NCBI GenBank assembly: GCA_031550725.1
Contig: JAVBOH010000014.1
Coordinates: forward strand, 62,001 to 126,000
Direction: 5' to 3'
DNA: 64,000 nucleotides
Origin: UBA946 sp031550725
Lineage (GTDB): Bacteria > Bacillota > Clostridia > Oscillospirales > Ruminococcaceae
The notes under the pieces are model-generated. The model worked only from the letters and a program-made list of their open reading frames with translations, did not search any database and was not told the origin of the DNA. The position numbers and the translations under genes are program-made. Positions 17,803-26,035 of this stretch are shown one piece after another (within the stretch, counting starts at the first letter, position 1; the number at the start of each line of letters is the position of its first letter).

Positions 17803-18437
17803 TGTATACAAATAAACGTCCATTAAGGATTGCATTGACTAAGGGCAGACTTGAAAAGGATACTGTCGGACTACTTGAAAAGATGGGTTACGACTGCTCC
17901 GCTGTACGTGATAAAGGACGCAGACTTATTCTTCCTGTTGGTGACTCTATTGAGGTTGTACTCGCTAAGGCTAATGATGTAATTACTTATGTTGACACTG
18001 GTGTTTGTGACATGGGTGTTGTTGGTAAGGACACTATTTTAGAGATGTCAGGTAAATTTTTTGAACTTGTTGACTTAGGCTTCGGAAGATGCAGATTTGC
18101 TCTTGCTGGAAAAAAGGGTGACGACTTTTACAAGGGTTATGGCGTTAAAACTATTGCCACAAAGTATCCTAATGTAGCACGACATTACTTTGAGGGAAAA
18201 GGTATGGATGTTGATATTGTTAAGATTGAGGGCAGTGTTGAGCTTGCTCCTTTGCTTAATTTATCTGATGCTATTGTTGATATAGTTGAAACAGGCTCTA
18301 CTTTAAAGGAAAATGGCCTTGAGGTTTATGAGGATATCGTTCCTATTTCTGCAAGACTTATTGTGAACAGAGTTAGCTTAAAGCTTCGTCAGGATGAGAT
18401 TGAAACTCTTATTCAGAATATTGAACAGAATTTGTAA
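17802..18437 (+). CDS. hisG: ATP phosphoribosyltransferase, short form
   Basis: A 211-residue catalytic subunit joining ATP and PRPP in the first step of histidine synthesis. It starts with LRIALTKGRLEKDTVGLLEK, contains VDTGVCDMGVVGKDTILE near 65, and has the PRPP-binding DAIVDIVETGSTLKENGLE near 155. It lacks the C-terminal feedback domain of long HisG, which matches the presence of HisZ. Its start overlaps the hisZ stop (TAATG), implying coupled synthesis of the two subunits. Confidence 0.97.
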   Translation: MYTNKRPLRIALTKGRLEKDTVGLLEKMGYDCSAVRDKGRRLILPVGDSIEVVLAKANDVITYVDTGVCDMGVVGKDTILEMSGKFFELVDLGFGRCRFALAGKKGDDFYKGYGVKTIATKYPNVARHYFEGKGMDVDIVKIEGSVELAPLLNLSDAIVDIVETGSTLKENGLEVYEDIVPISARLIVNRVSLKLRQDEIETLIQNIEQNL

Positions 18438-18448
18438 GATAAAATAAT

Positions 18449-18482
18449 TTGTAGGGGTGTTGCGACGCATCGCTCCTGCAAA
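18449..18482. repeat. Palindromic intergenic repeat (copy 2 of family), hisG-hisD gap
   Basis: TTGTAGG at the left end pairs with CCTGCAA at the right end, with short GCG/CGC pairing inside. The left end TGTAGGGG matches the other copies. This copy appears shortened, lacking the second half seen in the hisD-hisC gap. Confidence 0.6.
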
Positions 18483-18518
18483 AATCAGCAAATACACTAA
18501 TTTGGAGGATAAATCGAT

Positions 18519-19808
18519 ATGATTATAAATAAAATTATTGCAGACGGTAAAACTGAAGTTGAATACCTAAAAACCGTTGAAAAGCGTAATGGTGAAACTA
18601 ACAAGAAAATTGGCGAAGTTGTTTCTGCTATCATTGATGATGTTAAAGAAAATGGTGACAAGGCAGTTAATGCTTATACAGAAAAATTTGATGGCAGACT
18701 TCCTGAATATTACGAAGTTCCGCTTGATGTTATTCATGATGCACTTGAAGATGCTGACGATGAATTTGTTAATGCTTTGCTTGATGCTATGGAAAACATT
18801 GCAGAATTCCACCATAGACAAAAGGAACAGGGCTTTATTGACCCTAAGGAAAACGGAGTAATATTGGGTCAAAAGGTACGTGGACTTGAGCGTGTCGGTC
18901 TTTATGTTCCTGGTGGCACTGCTGCTTATCCATCATCCGTTTTGATGAATGCTATTCCTGCTAAAATTGCAGGTGTTAAGGAAATTATAATGGTAACTCC
19001 TCCGCTTAAGGACGGCACTCCAAACAAGGATATCCTTGTTGCAGCATCAATTTGTGGTGTTGACAGAGTATTTATGTGCGGCGGTGCACAGGCTGTTGCG
19101 GCACTTGCTTATGGTACAGAAACTATTCCTAGAGTTGACAAGATTGTTGGCCCTGGCAATATTTATGTTGCTACTGCAAAGAAACTCCTTTACGGTCAGG
19201 TTGACATTGATATGATTGCAGGTCCTAGCGAAATTCTTGTTATCGCTGATGAAAATGCTAATCCTAAATTCCTTGCTGCTGACCTAATGTCACAAGCTGA
19301 ACATGATGTGCTTGCATCATCAATTCTTATCACTACAAGCGAAAAGCTTGCTGATGAAACTATTATAGAGCTTGAAAGACAGATGTCAACACTTTCTCGT
19401 AAGGATATTATTGAAAAATCACTATCATCTTATGGTGCGATTATTGTTACTGACTGCATAGAATGTGCTATTGAGCTTGCTAATGAACTTGCTCCTGAAC
19501 ACCTTGAAATGCAAGTACAAAATCCAATGCAGTACCTTGGTATGATTAAAAATGCTGGCTCTATTTTCTTGGGTGCATATTCTCCTGAGCCTTTGGGTGA
19601 CTATTTTGCTGGTCCTAACCATGTTCTTCCTACAAGCGGTACTGCAAGATTTTTCTCACCTCTTTCTGTTAACAGCTTCACTAAGCGTTCAAGCTTTATT
19701 TATTACACTGAACAGGCACTTCTTGATGCTCGTGATGATATAGTTTGTATTGCTGAACGTGAGGGACTTACTGCTCATGCTAATGCGGTTAAGGTTAGAT
19801 TTGAATAA
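18519..19808 (+). CDS. hisD: Histidinol dehydrogenase
   Basis: A 429-residue zinc enzyme oxidising L-histidinol to L-histidine in two NAD-dependent steps. Motifs include GLERVGLYVPGGTAAYPSSV near 124, GPGNIYVATAKKLLYGQVDID near 210 (read GPGNIYVATAKK), AGPSEILVIADE, AAEHL-type ELAPEHLEM near 323, and GDYFAGPNHVLPTSGTAR near 362 with the catalytic His pair. GGAGG precedes the ATG. Both flanking junctions hold palindromic repeats. Confidence 0.97.
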   Translation: MIINKIIADGKTEVEYLKTVEKRNGETNKKIGEVVSAIIDDVKENGDKAVNAYTEKFDGRLPEYYEVPLDVIHDALEDADDEFVNALLDAMENIAEFHHRQKEQGFIDPKENGVILGQKVRGLERVGLYVPGGTAAYPSSVLMNAIPAKIAGVKEIIMVTPPLKDGTPNKDILVAASICGVDRVFMCGGAQAVAALAYGTETIPRVDKIVGPGNIYVATAKKLLYGQVDIDMIAGPSEILVIADENANPKFLAADLMSQAEHDVLASSILITTSEKLADETIIELERQMSTLSRKDIIEKSLSSYGAIIVTDCIECAIELANELAPEHLEMQVQNPMQYLGMIKNAGSIFLGAYSPEPLGDYFAGPNHVLPTSGTARFFSPLSVNSFTKRSSFIYYTEQALLDARDDIVCIAEREGLTAHANAVKVRFE

Positions 19809-19828
19809 GGATAAAATAAATTGAAACG

Positions 19829-19910
19829 TGTAGGGAGCGACGCCCTCGTCGCTCCGCTTATCACACGATTGTCTTATAATTTCGGAGCGACGAGGGCATC
19901 GCTCCCTACA
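19829..19910. repeat. Long palindromic repeat (copy 3 of family), hisD-hisC gap
   Basis: Two arms of about 27 bases (19829-19855 and 19884-19910) are near-perfect inverted copies, with one mismatch, starting TGTAGGGAGCGA and ending TCGCTCCCTACA, around a 28-base AT-rich loop. It is strikingly GC-rich for this genome and fills the gap between two co-transcribed genes. It looks like a non-autonomous mobile palindrome rather than a terminator, as no T-run follows. Confidence 0.85.
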
Positions 19911-19937
19911 AGCAATTTGTAATTGGAGAAAATTTGT

Positions 19938-21014
19938 ATGTACGAATTAAACAGTAAATTAAAAAGAATCGAACCTTATGACCCATCTGAAGCAAAATAT
20001 GATATTCGTCTTGATGCTAATGAATCTTTCTTTAATATCAATGATGAACTTGGCGACAAGATTGCTAATGCTATCAAAAATCTTGACTTGAACAGATATC
20101 CTGACCCAATGGCAACCGATACTGTTGATGCTTTTGCTAAGCTTTATGATGTGCCAAATGAATTTGTTACTGCTGGTAATGGCTCTGACGAGCTTATCAG
20201 CATTATTTCAAGTACTTTCCTTGAAAAAGGCGACAAAATTTTAGCACTCTCCCCTGACTTTTCAATGTATGCTTTTTATGGTGCACTATACGAACTAAAG
20301 GTAGAAACTTTGCAAAAGGGTGATAATCTTCAGATTGATGTGCAAAAGGTTATCGAGTATTGTAATAATAACAGTGTTAAAGCTGTTATCTTTTCAAATC
20401 CTTGTAACCCAACATCCTTGGGAATTTCCCGTGATGATGTTATTAAGCTTATTAAGAATGTGTTCTGTCTTGTTATTGTTGATGAAGCTTATATGGATTT
20501 CTGGAATCAGTCTGTCTTAGATAAAGTTCCTGATTTTGATAATCTTATTGTGCTTAAAACTTGTTCAAAATCAGTTGGTCTTGCTGCTATTCGTTTAGGC
20601 TTTGCTGTTGCTGGCGAAAAAATTACTACTGCACTTCGTGCTGTTAAATCGCCATACAACACTGACACCATTTCACAGACTATCGGCAGTATTATACTTT
20701 CCGAAAAGGAACTTTTACAGAAAAATTGTACAGCTATGGTGGAAAGTCGCAAGACTTTACAGGCTGATATCATGGAACTTGCAAAGAAATATAATAAATT
20801 CGACAAGGTTTATGATTCTGTTACAAACTTTGTTTTCATTAAAACTACTATTGGCAAGCTTATATACGAGAAATTACTCGAAAAATCTATTTCAATCAGA
20901 TTTATGGGCAGTTATATTAGAATTACTGCTGGCACTGAAAATGAAAATGCTGCTGTAATTAAAGCGATTGACGAGATTTTGTCAGAACTTGAAGATGCTG
21001 ATGGAAAGGACTAA
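19938..21014 (+). CDS. hisC: Histidinol-phosphate aminotransferase
   Basis: A 358-residue PLP enzyme of fold type I that transfers an amino group from glutamate to imidazole acetol phosphate. Seen: LDANESFFNI near 28, AGNGSDELISII near 81, FSNPCNPTSLGI near 153, VDEAYMDFW near 184, and the PLP-lysine segment TCSKSVGLAAIRLGF near 210. The frame extends to a TTG five codons upstream, inside the ribosome site (TTGGAG), so the ATG at 19938 is used. The hisB start follows after four bases. Confidence 0.96.
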   Translation: MYELNSKLKRIEPYDPSEAKYDIRLDANESFFNINDELGDKIANAIKNLDLNRYPDPMATDTVDAFAKLYDVPNEFVTAGNGSDELISIISSTFLEKGDKILALSPDFSMYAFYGALYELKVETLQKGDNLQIDVQKVIEYCNNNSVKAVIFSNPCNPTSLGISRDDVIKLIKNVFCLVIVDEAYMDFWNQSVLDKVPDFDNLIVLKTCSKSVGLAAIRLGFAVAGEKITTALRAVKSPYNTDTISQTIGSIILSEKELLQKNCTAMVESRKTLQADIMELAKKYNKFDKVYDSVTNFVFIKTTIGKLIYEKLLEKSISIRFMGSYIRITAGTENENAAVIKAIDEILSELEDADGKD

Positions 21015-21018
21015 TAAC

Positions 21019-21597
21019 ATGAGGGAATCTGCTATTAAGCGTGATACAAAAGAAACAGATATTAATATAAAAATTAATCTTGACGGTAATGGTAAAAATA
21101 ATATTTCCACGGGAATTGGCTTTTTTAATCATATGCTGACTGCACTTTCCATGCACAGTGGTATTGACATGGATATTAACGTTAAGGGTGACCTTGAAGT
21201 TGATGGTCACCATACTGTTGAGGACACGGGGATTGTGCTGGGGCAGGCGTTTAAGGCTGCTATTGGTGATATGAAAGGTATTGCTCGTTATGGCTCTGCT
21301 TTTGTGCCAATGGATGAGGCTTTGGGTTTTGCTAGTCTTGATATCAGCGGAAGACCTTTTCTTGTATTTAATGCTGAGTTTCCAGAAGAACGCACTGGTG
21401 AATATGACACTTGCCTTACTGAAGAATTTTTTAGGGCTTTTGCATACAACGCAGGTATCACGCTTCATGTAAAATGTGAGTATGGCAAGAATAGTCACCA
21501 TATGATTGAAGCTATGTTCAAGGCTGTTGCTCATGCTTTAAAGACTGCTAAAAAGATGACTGGAAACGAAATCTTATCCACAAAGGGTGTTCTGTAA
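21019..21597 (+). CDS. hisB: Imidazoleglycerol-phosphate dehydratase
   Basis: A 192-residue monofunctional manganese enzyme dehydrating IGP to imidazole acetol phosphate. It shows GIGFFNHMLTALSMHSGID near 33, DGHHTVEDTGIVLGQAF near 62 and KNSHHMIEAMFKAVAHAL near 158; the HHxxE clusters bind the metals. The frame is open upstream into hisC, but the family start RESAIKRDTKETDI and the length support ATG 21019. The stop abuts the hisH ATG directly. Confidence 0.96.
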   Translation: MRESAIKRDTKETDINIKINLDGNGKNNISTGIGFFNHMLTALSMHSGIDMDINVKGDLEVDGHHTVEDTGIVLGQAFKAAIGDMKGIARYGSAFVPMDEALGFASLDISGRPFLVFNAEFPEERTGEYDTCLTEEFFRAFAYNAGITLHVKCEYGKNSHHMIEAMFKAVAHALKTAKKMTGNEILSTKGVL

Positions 21598-22200
21598 ATG
21601 ATTGCTATTATTGATTATGGCGCAGGAAATATTTTCAGTGTTAAAAATGCACTTGATTTTTTAGATCTTGACAACAAGCTGACATCTGATAAAGACGAGA
21701 TTATATACGCTGATGCTATTATTCTCCCAGGAGTTGGAGCATTTCCTGCTGCAATGAAAATGCTTAATGAAAGCGGTCTTGTTGATGTTATAAATGAACA
21801 AGCAAAGCTTAAGCCTTTTTTGGGTATTTGTCTTGGTATGCAGATGCTTTTTGACAAGGGATATGAGTTTGAAGAAACTGTCGGGCTTGGACTTATTAAG
21901 GGTGATGTAAAGTTTCTTGACTTGCCTGATTTATCTGTTCCGCATATGGGCTGGAACAGATTAGAAAAGCAAACCGAATGTGCTTTGATAAATGGTTTAC
22001 CTGATGACAGCTATGTTTATTTTGTTCATTCATATGCTGCTGTTTGTGATAACACGAATATAATTGCTTACAGTGAGTACGGTAAAAAGATTCCTGCTTT
22101 GGTGCATGATGGCAAGTTTGTTTATGGTGCACAGTTTCATCCTGAAAAAAGCGGTGAAACAGGACTTCAGATATTACGCAACTTCGCTGATTTAATGTAG
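21598..22200 (+). CDS. hisH: Imidazole glycerol phosphate synthase, glutaminase subunit
   Basis: A 200-residue class I glutamine amidotransferase that supplies ammonia to HisF. The triad is visible: Cys78 in FLGICLGMQMLF, His181 and Glu183 in AQFHPEKSG. The start MIAIIDYGAGNIFSVKNAL is typical. Translation begins at the base after the hisB stop. The stop codon TAG coincides with the left end of a palindromic repeat, and hisA, which usually follows, is absent. Confidence 0.96.
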   Translation: MIAIIDYGAGNIFSVKNALDFLDLDNKLTSDKDEIIYADAIILPGVGAFPAAMKMLNESGLVDVINEQAKLKPFLGICLGMQMLFDKGYEFEETVGLGLIKGDVKFLDLPDLSVPHMGWNRLEKQTECALINGLPDDSYVYFVHSYAAVCDNTNIIAYSEYGKKIPALVHDGKFVYGAQFHPEKSGETGLQILRNFADLM

Positions 22201-22276
22201 GAGCGATACGCTGCAGCGTTGTGTTCACCCACTGGTTTACTCGAAATTTATGGGTGAACACTGTTCACCCATACAA
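22197..22276. repeat. Palindromic repeat (copy 4 of family), hisH-hisF gap
   Basis: It begins TGTAGGAGCGA, overlapping the hisH stop codon, and ends with CCCATACAA. Inside, GTTCACCCA and TGGGTGAAC are perfect inverted arms, and a second GTTCACCC lies near the end. It occupies the position where hisA is found in most his operons. Confidence 0.75.
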
Positions 22277-22294
22277 TAATAAGGAGGATAAATT

Positions 22295-23050
22295 ATGCTA
22301 GCTAAAAGAATTATACCATGCCTTGATGTTAAAGAGGGTAAGGTTGTTAAGGGCATTAACTTTGTTGGAATTAAAGAAATTGGTGACCCTGTTGAATGTG
22401 CTGCTGAATATGACAAGCAGGGTGCTGACGAGATTGTATTTCTCGATATAAATGCATCCCACGAAGGCAGAGGTACTATGCTTGACGTTGTAAAGCGTAC
22501 TGCTGAAAAGGTATTTGTTCCGCTTACTGTTGGCGGTGGAATACGCACTATTGAAGATTTCCGTGATACACTTCGTGCTGGAGCAGACAAGGTTTCTGTC
22601 AATTCAGCTGCTGTAAAAAATCCTGAGCTTATTAAAGAGGCTGCTGACATTTTCGGCTCACAGTGTGTTGTTGCCGCTATTGATGCAAAAAAAATGCCTG
22701 ATGGACACTATACAGTAGTAATAAACGGCGGTCGTATTGATGCAGAATTGGATTTAGCTGAATGGGCTAAAAAAGTTGAACAGCTTGGTGCAGGCGAAAT
22801 TTTATTGACTTCTATGGATACCGACGGTGTAAAAGACGGATTTGATATTGATATGCTTAATGTTGTTTGCAATGCTGTAAAAATTCCTGTTGTAGCTAGC
22901 GGCGGTGCTGGCAAGCTTTCAGACTTTGCAGATGTTTTCATGAAAACTAACTGTTCAGCTGCACTTGCTGCAAGCCTTTTCCATTATAAAGAAGTTACTG
23001 TTGAAGAAGTTAAGAACGATTGCCGTACTAAAGGAATTGAAATGAGATAA
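22295..23050 (+). CDS. hisF: Imidazole glycerol phosphate synthase, cyclase subunit
   Basis: A 251-residue TIM barrel that uses HisH-derived ammonia to convert PRFAR into IGP and AICAR. The catalytic Asp11 is in IIPCLDVKEGKVVKG and the second acid near residue 130 in AAIDAKKMPDG. The half-barrel repeats EIVFLDINAS and EILLTSMDTDG are both seen, with phosphate-binding TVGGGIRT and VVASGGAGK. AAGGAGG precedes the ATG. HisA is a paralogue, but the CLDV start and ILLTSMDTDG are HisF features. Confidence 0.97.
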   Translation: MLAKRIIPCLDVKEGKVVKGINFVGIKEIGDPVECAAEYDKQGADEIVFLDINASHEGRGTMLDVVKRTAEKVFVPLTVGGGIRTIEDFRDTLRAGADKVSVNSAAVKNPELIKEAADIFGSQCVVAAIDAKKMPDGHYTVVINGGRIDAELDLAEWAKKVEQLGAGEILLTSMDTDGVKDGFDIDMLNVVCNAVKIPVVASGGAGKLSDFADVFMKTNCSAALAASLFHYKEVTVEEVKNDCRTKGIEMR

Positions 23051-23064
23051 GATGGAGTTTTTGT

Positions 23065-23610
23065 ATGAAACAAAGTAAAATGTTATTATTTTTACCGTTA
23101 ATACTTACTTTAATACTTTTAGTTGGGTGTAATAATTCTACTTTAGATAAGAATATATCAAATTTAACTATGGAAAACACTTCGGAAGTTTATTACACAT
23201 CTGATGAAAGTGTATCCACATTACTTGAACATTATATCTCATATAACAGTTTAAATGTAGATTATGTAACGAATGAATATTTGAATAAATATGATATATT
23301 TGATGAGTTTGTTGATTATGATACTGAACAAAAAATTATTTTTTATTCTGATACAAAAGTCAAGGACTTTAAATATATTGAACTAAGTAATAATTTTTAT
23401 GATGATTTTGGTATTACATATACTGAAGAGAAAATTTTGTTTTCAATAGATGAATTATTGCCGGAAAAACCATTTGTTGTATCATGGATGGAAATTGGCG
23501 ATATTGTTTCATATCGAGGAGTAGCTTTTACAGATGAAAATAACATAACTAAGTATTTTTATATTGCAGATAGTGGCAAGGATAAATCTCTTAGTCTTAT
23601 TGAATTTTAG
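23065..23610 (+). CDS. Small lipoprotein of unknown function
   Basis: A 181-residue protein with a signal peptide (KQSKMLLFLPLILTLILL) and a lipobox LLVGC, so Cys22 is probably lipidated and the protein anchored outside the membrane. The rest is acidic and rich in Tyr and Asp, with no family recognised. It lies 14 bases after hisF and before hisI, so it is probably co-expressed with histidine genes, but nothing in the sequence suggests an enzymatic role there. A low-complexity AT-rich gene body suggests later insertion (inference). Confidence 0.7.
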   Translation: MKQSKMLLFLPLILTLILLVGCNNSTLDKNISNLTMENTSEVYYTSDESVSTLLEHYISYNSLNVDYVTNEYLNKYDIFDEFVDYDTEQKIIFYSDTKVKDFKYIELSNNFYDDFGITYTEEKILFSIDELLPEKPFVVSWMEIGDIVSYRGVAFTDENNITKYFYIADSGKDKSLSLIEF

Positions 23611-23687
23611 TTTAATAGCTTACGCATTAATTATATTTTTTGTGGCTAATCATTAATTAATATAATAAAATTTTACAGGAGATTATA

Positions 23688-24029
23688 ATGAGTGAAAAAA
23701 TTGATATAAACAACCTTGATAAATATTTTGTTAAGGCAGATCTTATCCCAACAATAGTACAAGATGTAAACACAAAAGCAGTGCTTATGCTTGCATATAT
23801 GAACAAGGAAAGTCTAAAGCTTACACTTGAAACAGGCTATACTTGGTTTTGGAGCCGTTCACGAAATGAGCTTTGGAACAAGGGTGCTACTTCTGGTAAT
23901 TTGCAAAAGATAACAGAGATTTACTCCGATTGTGACGATGATACACTGCTTGTTTTTGCAGAGCCTGTCGGTGATGGTGTTGCTTGTCATACAGGTGCAT
24001 ACTCATGTTTTTTCAATAAAATGATGTGA
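23688..24029 (+). CDS. hisI: Phosphoribosyl-AMP cyclohydrolase
   Basis: A 113-residue zinc/magnesium enzyme opening the adenine ring of PR-AMP. It keeps the metal and substrate motifs MLAYMNKESL near 33, TWFWSRSRNELWNKGATSG near 52, DCDDDTLL near 84 and the C-terminal GVACHTGAYSCFF. In this organism HisI and HisE are separate genes. CAGGAG precedes the ATG. Confidence 0.96.
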   Translation: MSEKIDINNLDKYFVKADLIPTIVQDVNTKAVLMLAYMNKESLKLTLETGYTWFWSRSRNELWNKGATSGNLQKITEIYSDCDDDTLLVFAEPVGDGVACHTGAYSCFFNKMM

Positions 24030-24110
24030 TTGAAGGGGCGATGCGTCGCAACGTTGTGTTCGCCCGTGGCATATTCGTTAGTTCCGGGCGAACGATGTTT
24101 GCCCTTACAA
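24030..24110. repeat. Palindromic repeat (copy 5 of family), hisI-VOC gap
   Basis: It begins one base after the hisI stop with TGAAGGGGCGATGCG and ends TTTGCCCTTACAA. Perfect inner arms GTTCGCCCG and CGGGCGAAC surround about 18 bases. Ends and inner arms match copy 4 in layout. Confidence 0.75.
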
Positions 24111-24136
24111 TAATCATATAAATACGGAGGATATGT

Positions 24137-24496
24137 ATGAAATTTTCTTTGACTACGCTTTATGTTAACGATATGGATAAATCAATAAAATTTTATAATG
24201 GTATATTAGGTATGCCTATTATAAGAAAACAGCTTATGGGTGAAGGCAAGGAACTTGTCTTTTTAGGTGATGATTGTAATGTTAATCTTGAATTAATCAC
24301 ATCACAAGTAAAAATGGAATACAAAGGTTTCAGTATTGGCTTTGATGTAGAAAATCTTAGCACAGTTAAAGCTATTCTTATCGAAAATGGCTATGCTGTT
24401 AAGAATGAGATGTCACCAAATCCATCATTAACATTATGTTTTATTGATGGTCCAAACGGTGAAGAAGTTGAATTGATTGAATATATACAAAATTAA
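24137..24496 (+). CDS. VOC-fold (glyoxalase/bleomycin-resistance-like) protein
   Basis: A 119-residue single-copy VOC protein: beta-alpha-beta-beta-beta units start at TTLYVNDMDKSIKFYNGILG (residues 6-25) and end with FIDGPNGEEVELIEY. Typical metal ligands are partly present (Glu near the C-terminus). VOC proteins include glyoxalase I and dioxygenases; the substrate cannot be predicted. It lies between hisI and hisE with GGAGG before the ATG, so it is co-transcribed with histidine genes. Confidence 0.85.
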   Translation: MKFSLTTLYVNDMDKSIKFYNGILGMPIIRKQLMGEGKELVFLGDDCNVNLELITSQVKMEYKGFSIGFDVENLSTVKAILIENGYAVKNEMSPNPSLTLCFIDGPNGEEVELIEYIQN

Positions 24497-24507
24497 GGAG
24501 AATTATT

Positions 24508-24834
24508 ATGAACAGTGTTATGATGGATCTATATAATGTAGTAATGAGCAGAAAAGAAAATTTTGAGGAAGGTTCTTATACTTGCTACCTTTTCTCAAAG
24601 GGTGAGGATAAAATCTGTAAAAAATGTGGTGAAGAATGCACTGAAATGGTTATCGCTGCAAAAAATAATGATAATGATGAGCTTAAAAATGAAATTGCAG
24701 ACCTTTTTTATCATGTAATGGTACTATGTGCTGAAAAAGGACTTGATTATACTGACGTTGAAGAAGTTTTACGTGAACGCAGCAACAAAATCGGTAACCT
24801 TAAAACTTTCCATGTAACAGATAAAGATACTTAA
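24508..24834 (+). CDS. hisE: Phosphoribosyl-ATP pyrophosphatase
   Basis: A 108-residue all-helical MazG-superfamily enzyme hydrolysing PR-ATP to PR-AMP and pyrophosphate. Characteristic are GSYTCYLFSKGEDKICKKCGEE near 22 (read GSYTCYLF...KCGEE), the acidic metal motif EECTEMVIAAKN, and EIADLFYHVMVLCAEKGL. The extra cysteines (KICKKCGEEC) replace the more usual lysine/valine positions. It is the last gene of the his operon. Confidence 0.94.
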   Translation: MNSVMMDLYNVVMSRKENFEEGSYTCYLFSKGEDKICKKCGEECTEMVIAAKNNDNDELKNEIADLFYHVMVLCAEKGLDYTDVEEVLRERSNKIGNLKTFHVTDKDT

Positions 24835-24886
24835 TACTCTAACTTGTATCACTAAATTGAATTTTTATTACATTATATTTAGTTTT

Positions 24887-24908
24887 TTACAAACTTTTGT
24901 AACTTTTT
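24887..24908 (+). terminator. Probable terminator of the histidine operon
   Basis: A short AT stem TTACAA/TTGTAA (24887-24892 and 24897-24902) with a four-base loop and T5 after it, about 50 bases past hisE. The stem is weak. Confidence 0.4.
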
Positions 24909-25011
24909 CACCCTCCTTTGAATAGTATATATTGAAGTTAAATACTTTAGGCAGATTTACATATCTAAAAACGCCTTTTGTAAACTGCTTATGCTAATCA
25001 TTGATTAGTAT

Positions 25012-25023
25012 TAATACTATTAT
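25012..25023 (+). promoter_or_regulatory. 12-base element shared with the DUF1540 gene promoter
   Basis: TAATACTATTAT lies 16 bases before the start of the Cys-rich gene and is identical to the -10 region of the DUF1540 gene (32681-32692). AATACTA resembles the sigma-G -10 (CATNNTA), but no convincing -35 is seen here. Confidence 0.35.
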
Positions 25024-25039
25024 TTATAGGAGGATTTTT

Positions 25040-25948
25040 ATGAGCGAAAAAAATAACTGCTTTAAAGAGGCAGTTTGTGTTGAAGTTCAACGTATTTTTG
25101 ACAGTTGCTCAGACCGTGATGGCATTTACGACCTGCCTGTAACATTAAACCTCGATTCCGACCCAATTACCGAGGATATGCATACGGTTAGGGTGCGTTC
25201 TGCTGAGGTTGAGGTTACTTGTATTGCAGTTGATAATGTTATGCTTAAGGCTGGCTACTACGCTGTTGACATTACTTATCGTTTCAGTATTATTGCAGAG
25301 GCTTTTTCAAACGGTTTCTGCCAGAAAGCAAGCGGAACTAAGCTTTGCGGTACTGCTACATGGAATAAGAGAGTTATTCTTTTTGGCGGTGAAAGCAACA
25401 CTAAGGTTTTCACAAGTGAAGATAAGCTTATCCCGTCTGTGCTGCCTGAATGCTGTGGTTCATTCTGTCAAGACTTCAACATGACTATGCCTAAGGCTAC
25501 TGTAAAGGTTATTAACCCTGTTGCTTTGGAAGCTAAGTTTGTTTGTCTGCCTGTTCACAAAGGTTGCTATGTACCTGATGTTAAGGCTTGCTGCTGTAAT
25601 ATGCCGCCTGTCCATACTTCAAATGAGGATTGTTGCTGTCAGTCCCCTGCTTTCCCACCTAAGCCTATACCTTTATATGAAAAGACACTTGTTGTTTCAC
25701 TTGGTTTATTCTCGATTGTTCAGCTATCAAGACCTGTTTCCCTTATCGTTCCGTCATATGACTACTATATGCCACATAAAGAATGCATAAACGGCAATAC
25801 TGTGCAGGAGTCTGCGAATGATATTTTTGACCGTCTTGAATTCCCGACAGAACAGTTTTTCCCTACACCTGTTGATGATGTTTCTTCATCTAACTGCGGT
25901 TGCTTTGCACCGATACCAAATAAACCTGCTGAAAAACCTGATTGCTAA
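25040..25948 (+). CDS. Cysteine-rich conserved clostridial protein, possibly spore-surface
   Basis: A 302-residue soluble protein without signal peptide. The first part (CFKEAVCVEVQRIFDSCSDR, then VRVRSAEVEVTCIAVD and KRVILFGGESNTKVFTS) is a predicted beta domain I associate with a clostridial family of unknown function. The second half has Cys clusters CCGSFC, ACCCNMPP and DCCCQSP and a Pro-rich C-terminal tail ending in Cys. Such Cys-rich patterns suit disulfide cross-linked coat or exosporium proteins, but that is inference. The start is the ATG after AGGAGG, not the upstream in-frame ATG at 25001. It shares an upstream 12-mer with the DUF1540 gene. Confidence 0.7.
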   Translation: MSEKNNCFKEAVCVEVQRIFDSCSDRDGIYDLPVTLNLDSDPITEDMHTVRVRSAEVEVTCIAVDNVMLKAGYYAVDITYRFSIIAEAFSNGFCQKASGTKLCGTATWNKRVILFGGESNTKVFTSEDKLIPSVLPECCGSFCQDFNMTMPKATVKVINPVALEAKFVCLPVHKGCYVPDVKACCCNMPPVHTSNEDCCCQSPAFPPKPIPLYEKTLVVSLGLFSIVQLSRPVSLIVPSYDYYMPHKECINGNTVQESANDIFDRLEFPTEQFFPTPVDDVSSSNCGCFAPIPNKPAEKPDC

Positions 25949-25952
25949 ACAA

Positions 25953-26006
25953 AAAAATATCCCTTGATTTATGATATATATTATCATTTATCAAAGGATA
26001 TTTTTA
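25953..26006. terminator. Bidirectional terminator
   Basis: AAATATCCcTTGAT pairs with ATCAAaGGATATTT around an AT-rich loop, with T5 on the plus side and A-run on the other. It lies between the Cys-rich gene and the convergent M23 gene. Confidence 0.8.
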
Positions 26007-26035
26007 TTTTATACTATCTCAAAACTATTATGAAA

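Noticed and set aside
18449..24110. CRISPR-like array suggested by repeated elements in the his region
   Set aside because: The repeats are palindromic, differ in length, lie one per gene junction and have no uniform spacers.
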